Shown one piece after another: positions 13,508 to 22,506 of a DNA stretch of 29,425 nt. The notes under the pieces are model-generated. The model worked only from the letters and a program-made list of their open reading frames with translations, was not told where the DNA came from and ran no database searches. Position 1 is the first letter of the stretch, and each line of letters opens with the position of its first letter. The stretch lies in the IMG/VR virus record IMGVR_UViG_3300048924_000120, positions 1-29,425 of that record; one strand, 5' to 3'. The DNA comes from a virus. A program made the translations under genes and the position numbers.

Positions 13508-15186
13508 TCACTCTTGCTAAGGAACATCGCAAACGAGCAAAACGGCGACTAAGAGATCGGCCTGAAAAGTTAGATGAGCTAAAGGGAATTCTAGCCGATT
13601 TTGAACAGTTTTGCTGGCGTATGCTCAAGATCAAAACGAAGGTCGGCCGCATTATGCCGCTGACGCTCAATAATGCTCAACGGATATTTGTCCGTGAAGT
13701 ATTTAGTCAGATCGAAGCTGGAAAGCCTGTTCGGATTATCATTCTTAAAGCCCGGCAGATGGGTTTTTCCACCGTCACGGAAGCACTAATTTATTATTTC
13801 ACGTCACTACAAGAGGCCAAGAACGCCTTTATCGTCGCACAGTCTTCTGATGCCTCTAGTAACTTGTACGATATGTTCCAGTTTTATTATGAGAAGGTAC
13901 CCGCAATCATCAAGCCAATGAGCCGAAAGAACAATGCTAAGAAACTCACCTTCGAGAATCCAACGATTCGGGCAACGGACCGTCGCAGGAATCCAGGGCT
14001 TAAGTCCAAGATCACAGTTCAGACAGCGGAAAGCCGGGTGCTTGCCCGTTCAGATACAATCCATTATCTGCATGCTTCAGAAGTGGCGTTCTGGCCAGCC
14101 AAGAAGAAAAAGAAGCATCTACTGTCCCTGCTGGCAGCCCTATCCAAAGAGCCCGGCAGTTTGGGTGTGATCGAATCTACCGCCAACGGCATGGAAGAGT
14201 TCAAAAAAATGTGGGATGCAGCCGTTAAGGGCGAGAGTGACTTCACTCCGCTCTTTTTCGCGTGGTTTGAAATGCCTGACTATCGCAAGCCGGTACCGCC
14301 AGGCTTTGAACTGACGGAAGAAGAACTGGAATTGAAGGCCAAGTATGGCTTGGATGATGAGCAATTGCAATGGCGGCGATACACAATCCGAAACGATTGC
14401 GGCGGCGATCCGCGGCAGTTTGACCAGGAGTATCCTTCCGAGCCCGACGATGCTTTCTTACTGTCCGGTGAAGGTATCTTCGACAACAAATTTATTAAGA
14501 GTTTGCGGGACGCGATCAGTGTTATTGGTAGCCGACACGAGATTGATTTTGTTAAAGACAAGATTATCCCTTCTTCCACTGGAGAACTGGCCATCTATCG
14601 ACAGCCAGAACAAGGTAAACGGTACGTGCTGGCTGCCGATACAGCCAAGGGTAAGGAAGACGGGGACTATGATGCTGCTTACGTAATTGAGGAGCGCACA
14701 GGGGAAATGTGCGCAGCTCTGCATGGCAAATGGGACACCGACTTGTATGGTAAAAAGCTGAACACGCTTGGTTTGTATTACAACACGGCACTGTTGGCCG
14801 TGGAGAACAACAACACTGGGGAATCCGTCCTGAATACGTTGTTCAATACTTGCCACTATCCGTTGTTATTCATGCATAAGAAGAGTTTGGGCTGGAACAC
14901 CAACCAAGCAACGCGCCCAGTGATGATCAGCGACTTCAAGGAAGCGATCCGCGATCAACTCTACGACATCTATTGCCCAAACTTGTACAGCGAGTGTATG
15001 ACGCTGATCGATAAGAACGGCAGGGCTGAGGCAGACAGCGGGTGCCATGACGATAGAATTCTTGCGTACTCCATTGCGTTGCAGGTGCGGCAAGTGGCTG
15101 ATAAATGGTTTGAATGGTTCAAGAAGAAACAGCAAAAACGGGCTGAATCCCGTGGTGATTACAACGAGGGAGTGGGGTGGATTTAA
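13501..15186 (+). CDS. terL: terminase large subunit
   Basis: A 561-residue packaging ATPase and nuclease that drives DNA into the prohead. The ATPase domain shows a QxxF-type adenine element (LNNAQRIFVREVF), Walker A-like KARQMGFST near residue 82 and GVIESTANG at 222-230 (coupling segment after Walker B). The RNase H-like nuclease domain has LAADTAKGKEDGDYDAA (D380), AVENNNTG (E435) and CHDDRILAY (D517/D518), three acidic positions expected for two-metal cleavage. The KARQMGFST form resembles Mu gp28-like and related terminases. The gene starts inside the end of terS. Confidence 0.92.
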   Translation: MVITLAKEHRKRAKRRLRDRPEKLDELKGILADFEQFCWRMLKIKTKVGRIMPLTLNNAQRIFVREVFSQIEAGKPVRIIILKARQMGFSTVTEALIYYFTSLQEAKNAFIVAQSSDASSNLYDMFQFYYEKVPAIIKPMSRKNNAKKLTFENPTIRATDRRRNPGLKSKITVQTAESRVLARSDTIHYLHASEVAFWPAKKKKKHLLSLLAALSKEPGSLGVIESTANGMEEFKKMWDAAVKGESDFTPLFFAWFEMPDYRKPVPPGFELTEEELELKAKYGLDDEQLQWRRYTIRNDCGGDPRQFDQEYPSEPDDAFLLSGEGIFDNKFIKSLRDAISVIGSRHEIDFVKDKIIPSSTGELAIYRQPEQGKRYVLAADTAKGKEDGDYDAAYVIEERTGEMCAALHGKWDTDLYGKKLNTLGLYYNTALLAVENNNTGESVLNTLFNTCHYPLLFMHKKSLGWNTNQATRPVMISDFKEAIRDQLYDIYCPNLYSECMTLIDKNGRAEADSGCHDDRILAYSIALQVRQVADKWFEWFKKKQQKRAESRGDYNEGVGWI

Positions 15187-15190
15187 GCAT

Positions 15191-16687
15191 ATGAGTGAGG
15201 GAAATGCACAGTGGTTTCAGATCAGCAAGGCGGACGATGAACGGCATATACCGTCCAGTGCTCAATTGCCGGATTTATTTGACGATCTGTACGATCTTCA
15301 CGGTCTGTTACCCTTCGCACTCGGCAATGACCCTGCTTCCTGCAAGCTGTTGGTCAAAAACTCCAACATCATACCGCAATGCATAGAGGCATACAAACGC
15401 AATATCGCTGGTTATGGTATTGCCCTGGAGTATTTGCCGGGAGAGAGCGACGTAACTGCGCTGGATGAATGGAACAAGGCCGAAAAATTCCTTGAAACCT
15501 GCAATTTGGAGGATACCCCGGACGAAATCATCAGCCAGTTGATTGACGATTTGGAAAGTACGGGGATGGCTCATGTCGAGGTAGCTTGGCCTGCTGGTTC
15601 GGAGTTCCCGACTATCTTCCGGATGAACCCGAAATACGTCCGCTGTACAAAGGAAAGTAACAAGGCGATTATCAAACGTAAGCGGCGAATCAGCTCTACA
15701 AAACAAGTAGAGGAATTTTCACAGGAGATTTACGCACGACGCTATGCTATGAAGCGCAATACATCTGTCGTGTGGTTCCGACTGTTTGGGACGGAGGCAG
15801 ATGAAGGTAAAGAGGAAAATCAGATCATCCCTCTTTGCATCGGTCATGACGGTCCTTATGGTGAGCCACGATGGTTCGGCAATGCGCCTGGCGTGGTTGG
15901 CAGTCGCGAAGCTGAGGAATTGAATGTGAATTACTTTAGCAACGGACGGATGCTGTCCATGCTCCTAACTGTTACTAACGGCAAGCTGACCAAACAATCT
16001 ATGGAGCTGCTTAAAAATGTGAAAGGTTCCGACTCACAGGGTGGCATACTCTATTTGGAGGCAAAAGGGGAAGAGACAGGCGGTCCGATGGACGAAAAGG
16101 TTGAAAAAGTGCAGATCAAGTTGGACAAGCTCAATGACCTGTTACAACAAGACGCGCTCTTTCTGGAGTATGGCAAGGAAAAGAAGACTGATATTTTGTC
16201 TGCCTTCCGGCTGCCTCCAATCTTGGTCGGTCAAAGTTCGGATTATAACAGGGCGACCGCCGATGCAGCTCTACGCTTTGCAGAAGAACAAGTTTTTGAG
16301 CCTTACCGCAAGTGGATCATGGCAGAGATATTCAATAAACGCCTGTTCCCGGCTATGGACATTTTCCGAGTGCGTGCCGTGTTGAGAGGGCCGAAGATTA
16401 TAGACCCGGCTGATCGCAAGGCTATGCTGGACTTTATCGCTGATCGGGGCATTATGCTGGTGCGGGATCTGATTCCGATTGCCGAGGACGTGCTGGGAAC
16501 TACCATCGACGAAACCAAGTTCACCGAGGAATATCTGGACACACCGATTGCGCAACTTGCGACCAGCCAGCCCGCATTGCTTGAGCCAGAGCCTGACACG
16601 GACACAGACGATTTGCAAGAACGTGTTGCTACAATTGCCAAACGCTTGTTAAAACAGGCTGACAAGGAGGCAGGCATTCATGTGTGA
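15191..16687 (+). CDS. portal protein, PBSX-type
   Basis: A 498-residue portal subunit; twelve copies form the ring through which DNA passes at one head vertex. The N-terminal third contains NSNIIPQCIEAYKRNIAGYG, the usual 'IP.CI..Y..NI.GYG' of PBSX-type portals. After this come the core and the FRLPPILVGQSSDYNRATAD segment followed by a long helix (AALRFAEEQVFEPYRKWI). The C-terminus is helical and ends LLKQADKEAG. The start is ATG 15191, just after the TerL stop; an in-frame ATG at 15047 lies inside TerL and is rejected. It overlaps the next gene by 8 bp. Confidence 0.88.
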   Translation: MSEGNAQWFQISKADDERHIPSSAQLPDLFDDLYDLHGLLPFALGNDPASCKLLVKNSNIIPQCIEAYKRNIAGYGIALEYLPGESDVTALDEWNKAEKFLETCNLEDTPDEIISQLIDDLESTGMAHVEVAWPAGSEFPTIFRMNPKYVRCTKESNKAIIKRKRRISSTKQVEEFSQEIYARRYAMKRNTSVVWFRLFGTEADEGKEENQIIPLCIGHDGPYGEPRWFGNAPGVVGSREAEELNVNYFSNGRMLSMLLTVTNGKLTKQSMELLKNVKGSDSQGGILYLEAKGEETGGPMDEKVEKVQIKLDKLNDLLQQDALFLEYGKEKKTDILSAFRLPPILVGQSSDYNRATADAALRFAEEQVFEPYRKWIMAEIFNKRLFPAMDIFRVRAVLRGPKIIDPADRKAMLDFIADRGIMLVRDLIPIAEDVLGTTIDETKFTEEYLDTPIAQLATSQPALLEPEPDTDTDDLQERVATIAKRLLKQADKEAGIHV

Positions 16688-17510
16688 GTCCTGCTGGGCG
16701 CTGATCGCCAAAGCTGACGACGACGAATTTCTGGATAGCTTGGAACTATCCTATGTTGAACGTAAGGTGCTGGAAGAACTGTACAAGCAGGGCGAGGATC
16801 GCATAACCGAGATTCTGGAGCTTCAAGGTCAAGCCCTTCATGATGCCATTTCAGAACTAAGTGAAGATGCCCTGGGTGATATCGGGGAACTGGGTAAGGT
16901 GCTTATCGCTTTGCACACAACAGATGTGTTTGCGGAGCTGTTTGAGCAAGCCATACAGGAGGCTTTTGAACCGCTGTTTCATATGGCCGGGGAAACAGAA
17001 CTGTCCGCGTTAGACAGGGAAAAGGTGTGGAGTACCAGTAACAAGGCTGCTGGCCGTTTCACGAAGAAGCTCAAGAAACTGGTTTCCGACATGAACAAAG
17101 CTTCTACGGATGTGTTGCTGCGTAGCTTCGGCAAAGCCATTGAGGAAGGAGCTACACCTTCCGAGAGGGCTTTGCTTGTGCAGGAAGTCAGCGCGCAGGC
17201 TGCCAACGGGGAAGATGGCCCATTTAGTATGCAACGTGCTCAGCGGGTATCACGAACCATGAGTACAGCAGCCGCCAACGGTGGCAAGCTGGAGGGCTGG
17301 AAACAGTCGGAGATTGCCAAAGGCAAGAAATGGCGGTCTTCTTCTGGGACACGTACTCGCAAGAGCCATCGCAAGGCCAATGGTCAGGTGGTACCGCTGG
17401 ATGAACCGTTTAAAGTCGGTGACAGCAAACTAATGTATCCCGGTGATCCGTCCGGGGAGGCAAAGGAAATCGTAAACTGTCGCTGTACTATGCAATTGGT
17501 GCTGGATTAA
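16680..17510 (+). CDS. minor head protein, Mu F-like (head morphogenesis)
   Basis: A 276-residue head protein. The C-terminus has the conserved minor head protein signature: HRKANGQVVPLDEPFKVGD, the MYPGDPSGEAKEIVNCR stretch and the closing VNCRCTMQLVLD. This region resembles the Mu gpF/SPP1 gp7 family, which sits at the portal and helps head assembly or DNA ejection. The N-terminus is helical (MCESCWALIAKADDDEFLDS). It overlaps the portal gene, as in PBSX-type phages. Its stop overlaps the stop of the minus-strand membrane gene. Confidence 0.85.
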   Translation: MCESCWALIAKADDDEFLDSLELSYVERKVLEELYKQGEDRITEILELQGQALHDAISELSEDALGDIGELGKVLIALHTTDVFAELFEQAIQEAFEPLFHMAGETELSALDREKVWSTSNKAAGRFTKKLKKLVSDMNKASTDVLLRSFGKAIEEGATPSERALLVQEVSAQAANGEDGPFSMQRAQRVSRTMSTAAANGGKLEGWKQSEIAKGKKWRSSSGTRTRKSHRKANGQVVPLDEPFKVGDSKLMYPGDPSGEAKEIVNCRCTMQLVLD

Positions 17511-17956
17511 GGATTTATTTTGAAGAATTTTAAAAATAAATTGAAGTACAAATACAGTACAGCTGTAGGAACTATATAGGAGATAAATGTCCAAAATATA
17601 TTCCAACCGTTAAAGTACGTAATCCTATCAAACTCCTTGAATATCCATTCGATTACTGTCAAGAGGATGGAGGTCAAGATTATGGAGGGAGCTGCTTTTG
17701 TGCCTTTACTAGAAATGAAATATAGCATAGAGCATATCACGATTGGATAAAGACCAAGGTCAAACGGAAGTGCTGAGAAGGATGCATTTCTAAATCTAGG
17801 AGAAAGAAACCAAAAATAATTGAAGCCAATTGTATTAATAACAGTAGACAATGCAATCGTGATAGGTACAAAAACAAACAATAGCTTTCTGTCTTTTATG
17901 AATCCTAAACCTAAAATCCAAGGAATTATAAAGCCTGCAATAAAATTTAATGTCAT
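17507..17956 (-). CDS. minus-strand integral membrane protein, CBO0543-like
   Basis: A 149-residue AT-rich protein with four to five hydrophobic helices (about 3-18, 25-47, 66-83, 88-106 and 118-143). The arrangement LGLYPIV, IEWIFKE and FNGWNIFWTF recalls the CBO0543 family of Firmicute membrane proteins (function unknown); this is pattern recall. The start ATG at 17956 has GGAGG 6 bp upstream on the minus strand. It interrupts the plus-strand head operon, between the head-morphogenesis and protease genes, and its stop overlaps the neighbour's stop, so it is a late insertion or cargo gene probably read from its own promoter in the lysogen. Confidence 0.72.
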   Translation of the reverse strand: MTLNFIAGFIIPWILGLGFIKDRKLLFVFVPITIALSTVINTIGFNYFWFLSPRFRNASFSALPFDLGLYPIVICSMLYFISSKGTKAAPSIILTSILLTVIEWIFKEFDRITYFNGWNIFWTFISYIVPTAVLYLYFNLFLKFFKINP

Positions 17957-17989
17957 GTCAAACCTCCAGGGTTTTTATCTTTTTTAGTA

Positions 17990-18018
17990 TTGACACTATT
18001 ATTGGTACTTAATATTAC
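17990..18018 (+). promoter_or_regulatory. weak candidate promoter for the downstream head genes
   Basis: TTGACA (17990-17995, a perfect -35), 17-bp spacer and TATTAC (18013-18018, 4 of 6). It lies right after the minus-strand gene, where a promoter could restart transcription of the protease, capsid and tail genes. The weak -10 keeps the confidence low. Confidence 0.35.
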
Positions 18019-18041
18019 TTCGAAGGGAGGTGAACTGAAAA

Positions 18042-19280
18042 ATGGGATTCAAATTGAAAGATGCCAAAATTACGCATCTGTCGCTCGTTGACAAAGGGGC
18101 TAACGGCATACCGTTTGCAATCATCAAGAGCGCGGGGAAGAACGCCATCCAGAAGCAAGTACAGATTGCGAAGGTTGACGATGCCAAAAGGGTTGTAATC
18201 GGCGTGGTATACCAGCCGGACGTGGCTGACGCTCATGGGGATCAGATGGATGCGGAGGAAATTGAGAAGGCCGCGCATCTATTCATGGAGAAACAACATA
18301 CCTACAACATCGACAAGCAACATGATTTAGACACGGACAAAGGCTATGTAGTCGAATCGTATATAGCTCCTTGTGACATGGAGATCGGTGAACAAACTAT
18401 TATTAAAGGCTCTTGGGTGGCTGGGGTAAAGGTAACGGATGACGACACTTGGGATGATATTCAGAAAGGCGAGATTACCGGTTTCTCGATGTGGGGTGTC
18501 GGTAAGCGGGAAGAGATCGAGGAAGACGGGGAGGTATCTAAAGGGCTCTTGAGTAAAATCGTTAAAGCGCTTGGTGCAATGGGATTGATTGAGAAAGGCG
18601 CAGTCGCTGACAAATACAATAAGAACCGTAAGAACCGCGAATTTTGGGCTGCTCAAGACGCCTTGAATGCGGTTCTTTTTCGTTGGGATAGTTGGGAGAG
18701 CGGCATGGAGAGCGACCCTGAATTAATCCGTGAAGCCCTTCAGGACTTTGTGGACATCGCTCAGGAGGTGCTCGTTCAAGAGGATATTGTAAAGGCAATC
18801 GGAAGCCCACCTGAACAGATTGCTAAAGCAGGGAAAAAGATTTCGGACGGCAACATGAAACACATTGACGATGCCATTGCTGCATTGACCGAATTAAAAA
18901 CAAAAACCGCCCCTGAAGAAGATGAGGGGAACGAGGAGGAAGACGATTTGAAAGCTGATGATATTGCAAAGGCTGTACAGGCTGCCGTGGCTCCAATCGC
19001 CAAACAAGTGGAAGCCCTGTCGACGCAGGTTACTGAATTAAAGAAACAAGAAGGGGAAGAGCCTGGACAGTCAGCGGGAACAGAACCACCTGCTGAACCA
19101 CAAGCAAACGCATTGACTGATGCGATTACTAAGGCGCTGGCACCGCTGACTGAGCAGGTCCAAGCGCTGGCTACAGATGTGCAAATTGTTAAAAACAGTC
19201 GCGGTGGTTCCGCTCAAGGCGGTACCGTAGACGAAATTCAAAAATCTACTGGCGGCGTGAGCTTCGGCGGCCTGCTTTAA
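18042..19280 (+). CDS. XkdF-like prohead protease with a scaffold-like C-terminal half
   Basis: A 412-residue protein. Residues about 1-165 form the XkdF-like protease domain, which begins with the LVDKGAN box (ITHLSLVDKGANGIPF) and has GVVYQPDVADAHGD, a histidine-containing NIDKQHD and GEITGFSMWGVGKRE; the histidine and serine are probable catalytic residues. Residues about 280-400 are coiled-coil and acidic, with repeated helices (IAKAVQAAVAPIAKQVEALS, then ITKALAPLTEQVQALA), like a phage scaffold. The whole probably builds the prohead and is then cleaved; the fusion of protease and scaffold is inferred. Start ATG after GGGAGGTG. Confidence 0.82.
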   Translation: MGFKLKDAKITHLSLVDKGANGIPFAIIKSAGKNAIQKQVQIAKVDDAKRVVIGVVYQPDVADAHGDQMDAEEIEKAAHLFMEKQHTYNIDKQHDLDTDKGYVVESYIAPCDMEIGEQTIIKGSWVAGVKVTDDDTWDDIQKGEITGFSMWGVGKREEIEEDGEVSKGLLSKIVKALGAMGLIEKGAVADKYNKNRKNREFWAAQDALNAVLFRWDSWESGMESDPELIREALQDFVDIAQEVLVQEDIVKAIGSPPEQIAKAGKKISDGNMKHIDDAIAALTELKTKTAPEEDEGNEEEDDLKADDIAKAVQAAVAPIAKQVEALSTQVTELKKQEGEEPGQSAGTEPPAEPQANALTDAITKALAPLTEQVQALATDVQIVKNSRGGSAQGGTVDEIQKSTGGVSFGGLL

Positions 19281-19304
19281 TACCAAGAAGGGAGACAAGC
19301 AAAT

Positions 19305-20237
19305 ATGAGAACAAACGGGGAAATCATCAAATCCACTATTACGAGCACGTTGGATCAAACCGCTCTGAATTACCAACAGGTGGATAAATTTACCGAAATG
19401 GCTTACGAATCGACTGAGTTTCTAAAGGGGATTCGTACGATCACACGTATCGCTTCTAAGGGGACAATCGACAAAATTGGTGTTACTGGCCGTAACTTGC
19501 GCAGCAAAAAGGAAAATATTATGGCTGACAATACGCCTACTCCAACATTACCACAAGTTCCGTATGCCGTAGAGCCAGTTGTTTTGCCATTCGAAATCAC
19601 CGAGGAATTTATCCGTCAAACCGCGCGTGTACGTGGTCAGAATGGTGAGGATATTATTATGGCAGCCATGACCAAAAACTATGGTGAAAATATGCAGGAT
19701 ATTGGGTTTAACGGGGATACTGCTACGCCGAATACTGACCCGGATTATGCTTTCCTAAGTATGAATAACGGTTGGTTGAAGCATGCGAAGACCAAAGGCA
19801 ATTACATTGATTGGACCACGTTGAAGGACCCTCAGAAAAAGGGTGTACTGTTTGAACTGGAACGTGCGATTCCAACTCGTTTGCGTACTGGTGGTGTATT
19901 TAAGTATTTCATGCATCCGAATACCTTTTCTAAGCGGCTTCAGGCTTTGGCTGAGAAAGACACCAGTGCATCCATCCAATTGCAGATTACGGGCGGCGTG
20001 AAGAGGGTGAACAGCTATGAGGTTGAGGAAGTAGCTCATATGCCAGAGGGAGCTATCATCTTTACGTACCAACAGAACTTTGTCTTGGTCAATACGTACG
20101 ATATGCAGATTCGTAAGACGACCGAGGGCAGAGAAGCCATTCTCGCAGACAAGCGTTTCTACGCTATCCATTCCGATTACGACTCTATCTTCGAAGAGCC
20201 AGGAGCGGTGGCATACGTCGAAGGGGTGGAATTTTAA
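19305..20237 (+). CDS. major capsid protein
   Basis: A 310-residue protein in the position of the major capsid gene, after the protease-scaffold gene and before the connector genes. The first 60 residues (MRTNGEIIKSTITSTLDQTA, EFLKGIRTITRIASKG) fit an N-arm and E-loop of an HK97-fold capsid, and the body has EEFIRQTARVRGQNGEDIIMAA and a domain with YFMHPNTFSKRLQALAE. The likely fold is HK97, which forms the head shell; that fold is inferred from gene order and layout. GAAGGGAG lies before the ATG. The stop overlaps the start of the next gene by one base. Confidence 0.8.
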   Translation: MRTNGEIIKSTITSTLDQTALNYQQVDKFTEMAYESTEFLKGIRTITRIASKGTIDKIGVTGRNLRSKKENIMADNTPTPTLPQVPYAVEPVVLPFEITEEFIRQTARVRGQNGEDIIMAAMTKNYGENMQDIGFNGDTATPNTDPDYAFLSMNNGWLKHAKTKGNYIDWTTLKDPQKKGVLFELERAIPTRLRTGGVFKYFMHPNTFSKRLQALAEKDTSASIQLQITGGVKRVNSYEVEEVAHMPEGAIIFTYQQNFVLVNTYDMQIRKTTEGREAILADKRFYAIHSDYDSIFEEPGAVAYVEGVEF

Positions 20238-20599
20238 TGGCCTATATCACATATCGAGGGGAAAACACCTCTTTGATGCTTTACGGCATCCGCTTCCCGG
20301 CCAAAGTTCCAGTGCTGGTTGAAAGCGAATCAGTCATTCAAAATTTCCGTGATCGTTCGGATTTTGATATCAAGGAAGAAAAGGTTATTCCGCTGGAAGA
20401 CCTGACCCTCGTCCAGCTTAAAGATAAGGCTAAAGCTGCCGGGATTAAGGGATCTAGCAACATGAATACACAGGATCTGATCACTGCGCTACGCGGTGGA
20501 GGTAAGCCTACCGACAATACGCCGCCTGCAGGTGATCCGGCGAAACCTGAAGGGGCTGACGGTAAAAGTGCTGACGCCAACAATACTCCAACAGCGTAG
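20237..20599 (+). CDS. small head protein with a SAP/Rho-N-like segment
   Basis: A 120-residue protein. Residues about 1-50 are a compact domain (YITYRGENTSLMLYGIRFPA), residues about 58-90 read LTLVQLKDKAKAAGIKG then NTQDLITALR, a two-helix pattern similar to the SAP or Rho N-terminal motif, and the last 30 are rich in P, D, A, G and T, disordered. It may be a head decoration or adaptor. The start is at ATG 20237, overlapping the capsid stop. Confidence 0.65.
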   Translation: MAYITYRGENTSLMLYGIRFPAKVPVLVESESVIQNFRDRSDFDIKEEKVIPLEDLTLVQLKDKAKAAGIKGSSNMNTQDLITALRGGGKPTDNTPPAGDPAKPEGADGKSADANNTPTA

Positions 20600-20951
20600 T
20601 CGAGTAACCCCTATCCAAGAGGCACCGGCAGAGCTGTTACAACAATACATTGACGACGCACAGGTACGGATTGAGTTATACTTGCCCGTTCCCTTCCCGG
20701 CTGAACCTGATAAGCAGATTATGCTGGCTTGGACCAAGCTGGCGGAGGGACTGGCCCTACAGGACAGCGAGGAATATCTCGCATCGGTAGCGCGTAACTA
20801 TGCGTCCGAGAGCGATGGAGCTTGGACGTACACGCGGCAGGCTGTGGAAGGCAAAACGACGGGTAATGTTGATGTGGACGCTATCCTGTTTCTGTGGGTG
20901 AAAAAGCAGACTGGACCGGATGATGGCAACATCACGGCTTATTTGTTATGA
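20568..20951 (+). CDS. head-tail adaptor, YqbG/DUF3199-like
   Basis: A head-tail connector subunit that probably docks under the portal. The conserved part reads APAELLQQYIDDAQVRIELY, WTKLAEGLALQDSEEYLA and ends in VKKQTGPDDGNITAYLL, resembling YqbG-type adaptors. The start is uncertain: the frame is open upstream to 20496 inside the gene before, and I chose GTG 20568 with AAGGGG at 20550; no start codon lies nearer to the conserved part. The C-terminus overlaps the next start (ATGA). Confidence 0.68.
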   Translation: MLTPTILQQRSRVTPIQEAPAELLQQYIDDAQVRIELYLPVPFPAEPDKQIMLAWTKLAEGLALQDSEEYLASVARNYASESDGAWTYTRQAVEGKTTGNVDVDAILFLWVKKQTGPDDGNITAYLL

Positions 20952-21274
20952 ACCATCGTTTTCACACGCCACTGTCTGTGTATCGGACAGAGAGCAAAAG
21001 GGATGATGACGACCTGTTCGATGATCGGAAATCGGGTAAGGTATCCGACCTGAAATGCTTTGTTGTGAAAACACAGACGGAAGCGAAAGCAGATTCTAAG
21101 CCGGTAATGTACATCGTCAAAAAGACGATAGGTATTCCGAAGCAGGCTGACGTTAAACTCAGCGACGAAGTGGTGCTGCTAGGCCGCCGATACCTGGTGA
21201 TCGACTCCATTCCGCGTCGTTACTGGCGCGAGCTGCTTGTAACATGTGAGGTGAAGGGAAATGACCGTGCATGA
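20948..21274 (+). CDS. head-tail stopper, YqbH-like
   Basis: A 108-residue small beta protein (RFHTPLSVYRTESKRDDDDL, VSDLKCFVVKT, VKLSDEVVLLGRRYLVIDSI). The size, position and the closing 'Y.V....' strand pattern fit the stopper (DUF3599/YqbH type) that closes the head after packaging. Start and stop both overlap neighbours (4 bp and 14 bp), as in a tight tail operon. Confidence 0.65.
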   Translation: MNHRFHTPLSVYRTESKRDDDDLFDDRKSGKVSDLKCFVVKTQTEAKADSKPVMYIVKKTIGIPKQADVKLSDEVVLLGRRYLVIDSIPRRYWRELLVTCEVKGNDRA

Positions 21275-21755
21275 TTTTGATGGGCTGGCCCGACGTTTTA
21301 GGCGCATTGCAGATGAGGGGATGGAACGCATTTTACGTAACATCGCAGAGGCAGCCGGGGAAACGCTGCTCAACCTGATCATTGATGAAATCGACCGACA
21401 GGATCTGATCGACACCGGGGCCATGTGGCAGTCCTTTTCCCGTGGCGACGATAACAACGTATGGGAATGGGATGTAGACCGCAACGCGATTACGCTGGAG
21501 CTTGGTTCCAACTTGCCTTATGCACAATTGGTCAATGATGGTTACACCATTGAGAAGAAACATTTTGTGCCGGGCTACTGGAATGGTGGCGGCTCATTTG
21601 TCTACGATCCGTCTGCCAAAACTGGGTTCATGGCAAAGCCGCGCAGCTTCATAGGTCGCCACTATTTTGATATCGCTGTCGAGCATTTGGAAGGCGGGAT
21701 GAACCAACTCATCATGCGCCGCCTCGAAGTCGAACTCGAAAGGATGTTGCGCTGA
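21261..21755 (+). CDS. tail completion protein, HK97 gp10-like (XkdI type)
   Basis: A 164-residue protein of the HK97 gp10/XkdI group: helical N-terminus (LARRFRRIADEGMERILRNI), LIDTGAMWQSFS, a hydrophobic strand (ITLELGSNLPYAQLVNDGYT) and an arginine-rich closing helix (MRRLEVELERMLR). DTG followed by the YA..V..G motif are the family's key residues. It helps join the head and tail. Confidence 0.8.
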   Translation: MTVHDFDGLARRFRRIADEGMERILRNIAEAAGETLLNLIIDEIDRQDLIDTGAMWQSFSRGDDNNVWEWDVDRNAITLELGSNLPYAQLVNDGYTIEKKHFVPGYWNGGGSFVYDPSAKTGFMAKPRSFIGRHYFDIAVEHLEGGMNQLIMRRLEVELERMLR

Positions 21756-22249
21756 TGATGGATGTGGGAGTAAAAGCCTGGGCTGAGATCGTACGGCGGG
21801 TGTATCCTGATCTGTCTATCCTGCGAGATCGGTCTAAATGGCTGGCTGGTGACTTTAAATTGCCAGCCGTGTTCATCGAGACGGACATTGTTTCGGACAA
21901 GGTTCACACGCCGAGGGCTGACCGGATAATAGAGGACGTTGGGCTGGTATTCCACTATGACAAGGAACGAGCGGACGAACAGGACGAGGGGGAGCCTATA
22001 CCGCTTGATCTTGACCCGTTTTTCACCTATCTTCGACAGCAACGGTTTAACGTAGCATCCAAGCGTTTTGGGGTTGTGCTGGTCATTGAGCCGCCACGGA
22101 CTAGGAAAAAGGCCGACCAAGTAGAGGTCACTTTTAGGTACTCGTATTTGCTCAGTGTACCGAAACCACTGGTCAATGACGATGGCAGCCCAATTCAGAA
22201 GATTAACAATTTTTATATCAGTCACAACGGGGAGGAATTTGACGCATGA
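21755..22249 (+). CDS. tail terminator, YqbJ/XkdJ-like
   Basis: A 164-residue protein that fits the tail terminator family: it starts with a helix (VKAWAEIVRRVYPDLSILRD), has a middle with PAVFIETDIVSDKVH and ends with a beta-rich part (VEVTFRYSYLLSV). Terminators cap the tail tube and bind it to the connector. Start ATG overlaps the stop before it; ATG 21758 would also be possible. It is the XkdJ position, before the sheath, which supports the call. Confidence 0.7.
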   Translation: MMDVGVKAWAEIVRRVYPDLSILRDRSKWLAGDFKLPAVFIETDIVSDKVHTPRADRIIEDVGLVFHYDKERADEQDEGEPIPLDLDPFFTYLRQQRFNVASKRFGVVLVIEPPRTRKKADQVEVTFRYSYLLSVPKPLVNDDGSPIQKINNFYISHNGEEFDA

Positions 22250-22506
22250 CTGAGGATTTAAACAAACGGAATAAGCAGGAATGGATTGAGAGCGCAGCGG
22301 TCTTGAAGGCAGAGCCTTACGAGATTGCGGGCGCTCTTTTTGATTGCGCTGCTTGCGACTTGCTTTCGCGGGCAGAAGTGGAGCAAAGACTGGATGCGTA
22401 TTTGCATCCGGTCAAGGAAGCCCCTGCTTCTACGCCTGTTAAACCAGAAGTACCACAAGTGAAAAAACCAAAGGAGGAAACGCCAAATGACAATTCAGCG
22501 GGTTAG
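22246..22506 (+). CDS. small phage protein before the sheath gene, 86 aa
   Basis: An 86-residue protein with a helical N-terminus (NKRNKQEWIESAAVLKAEPY, then EIAGALFDCAACDLLSRAE) and a Pro/Lys-rich tail (STPVKPEVPQVKKPKEETPN). The pattern WIESA..L..EPY.IAGAL is common to small proteins encoded just before the sheath in PBSX-like phages; its role is unknown. It overlaps the sheath gene by 20 bp. Confidence 0.65.
   Translation: MTEDLNKRNKQEWIESAAVLKAEPYEIAGALFDCAACDLLSRAEVEQRLDAYLHPVKEAPASTPVKPEVPQVKKPKEETPNDNSAG

Noticed and set aside
15047-15190. Longer portal start at 15047
   Set aside because: It overlaps the terminase C-terminus and has no ribosome site; ATG 15191 follows the terminase stop.
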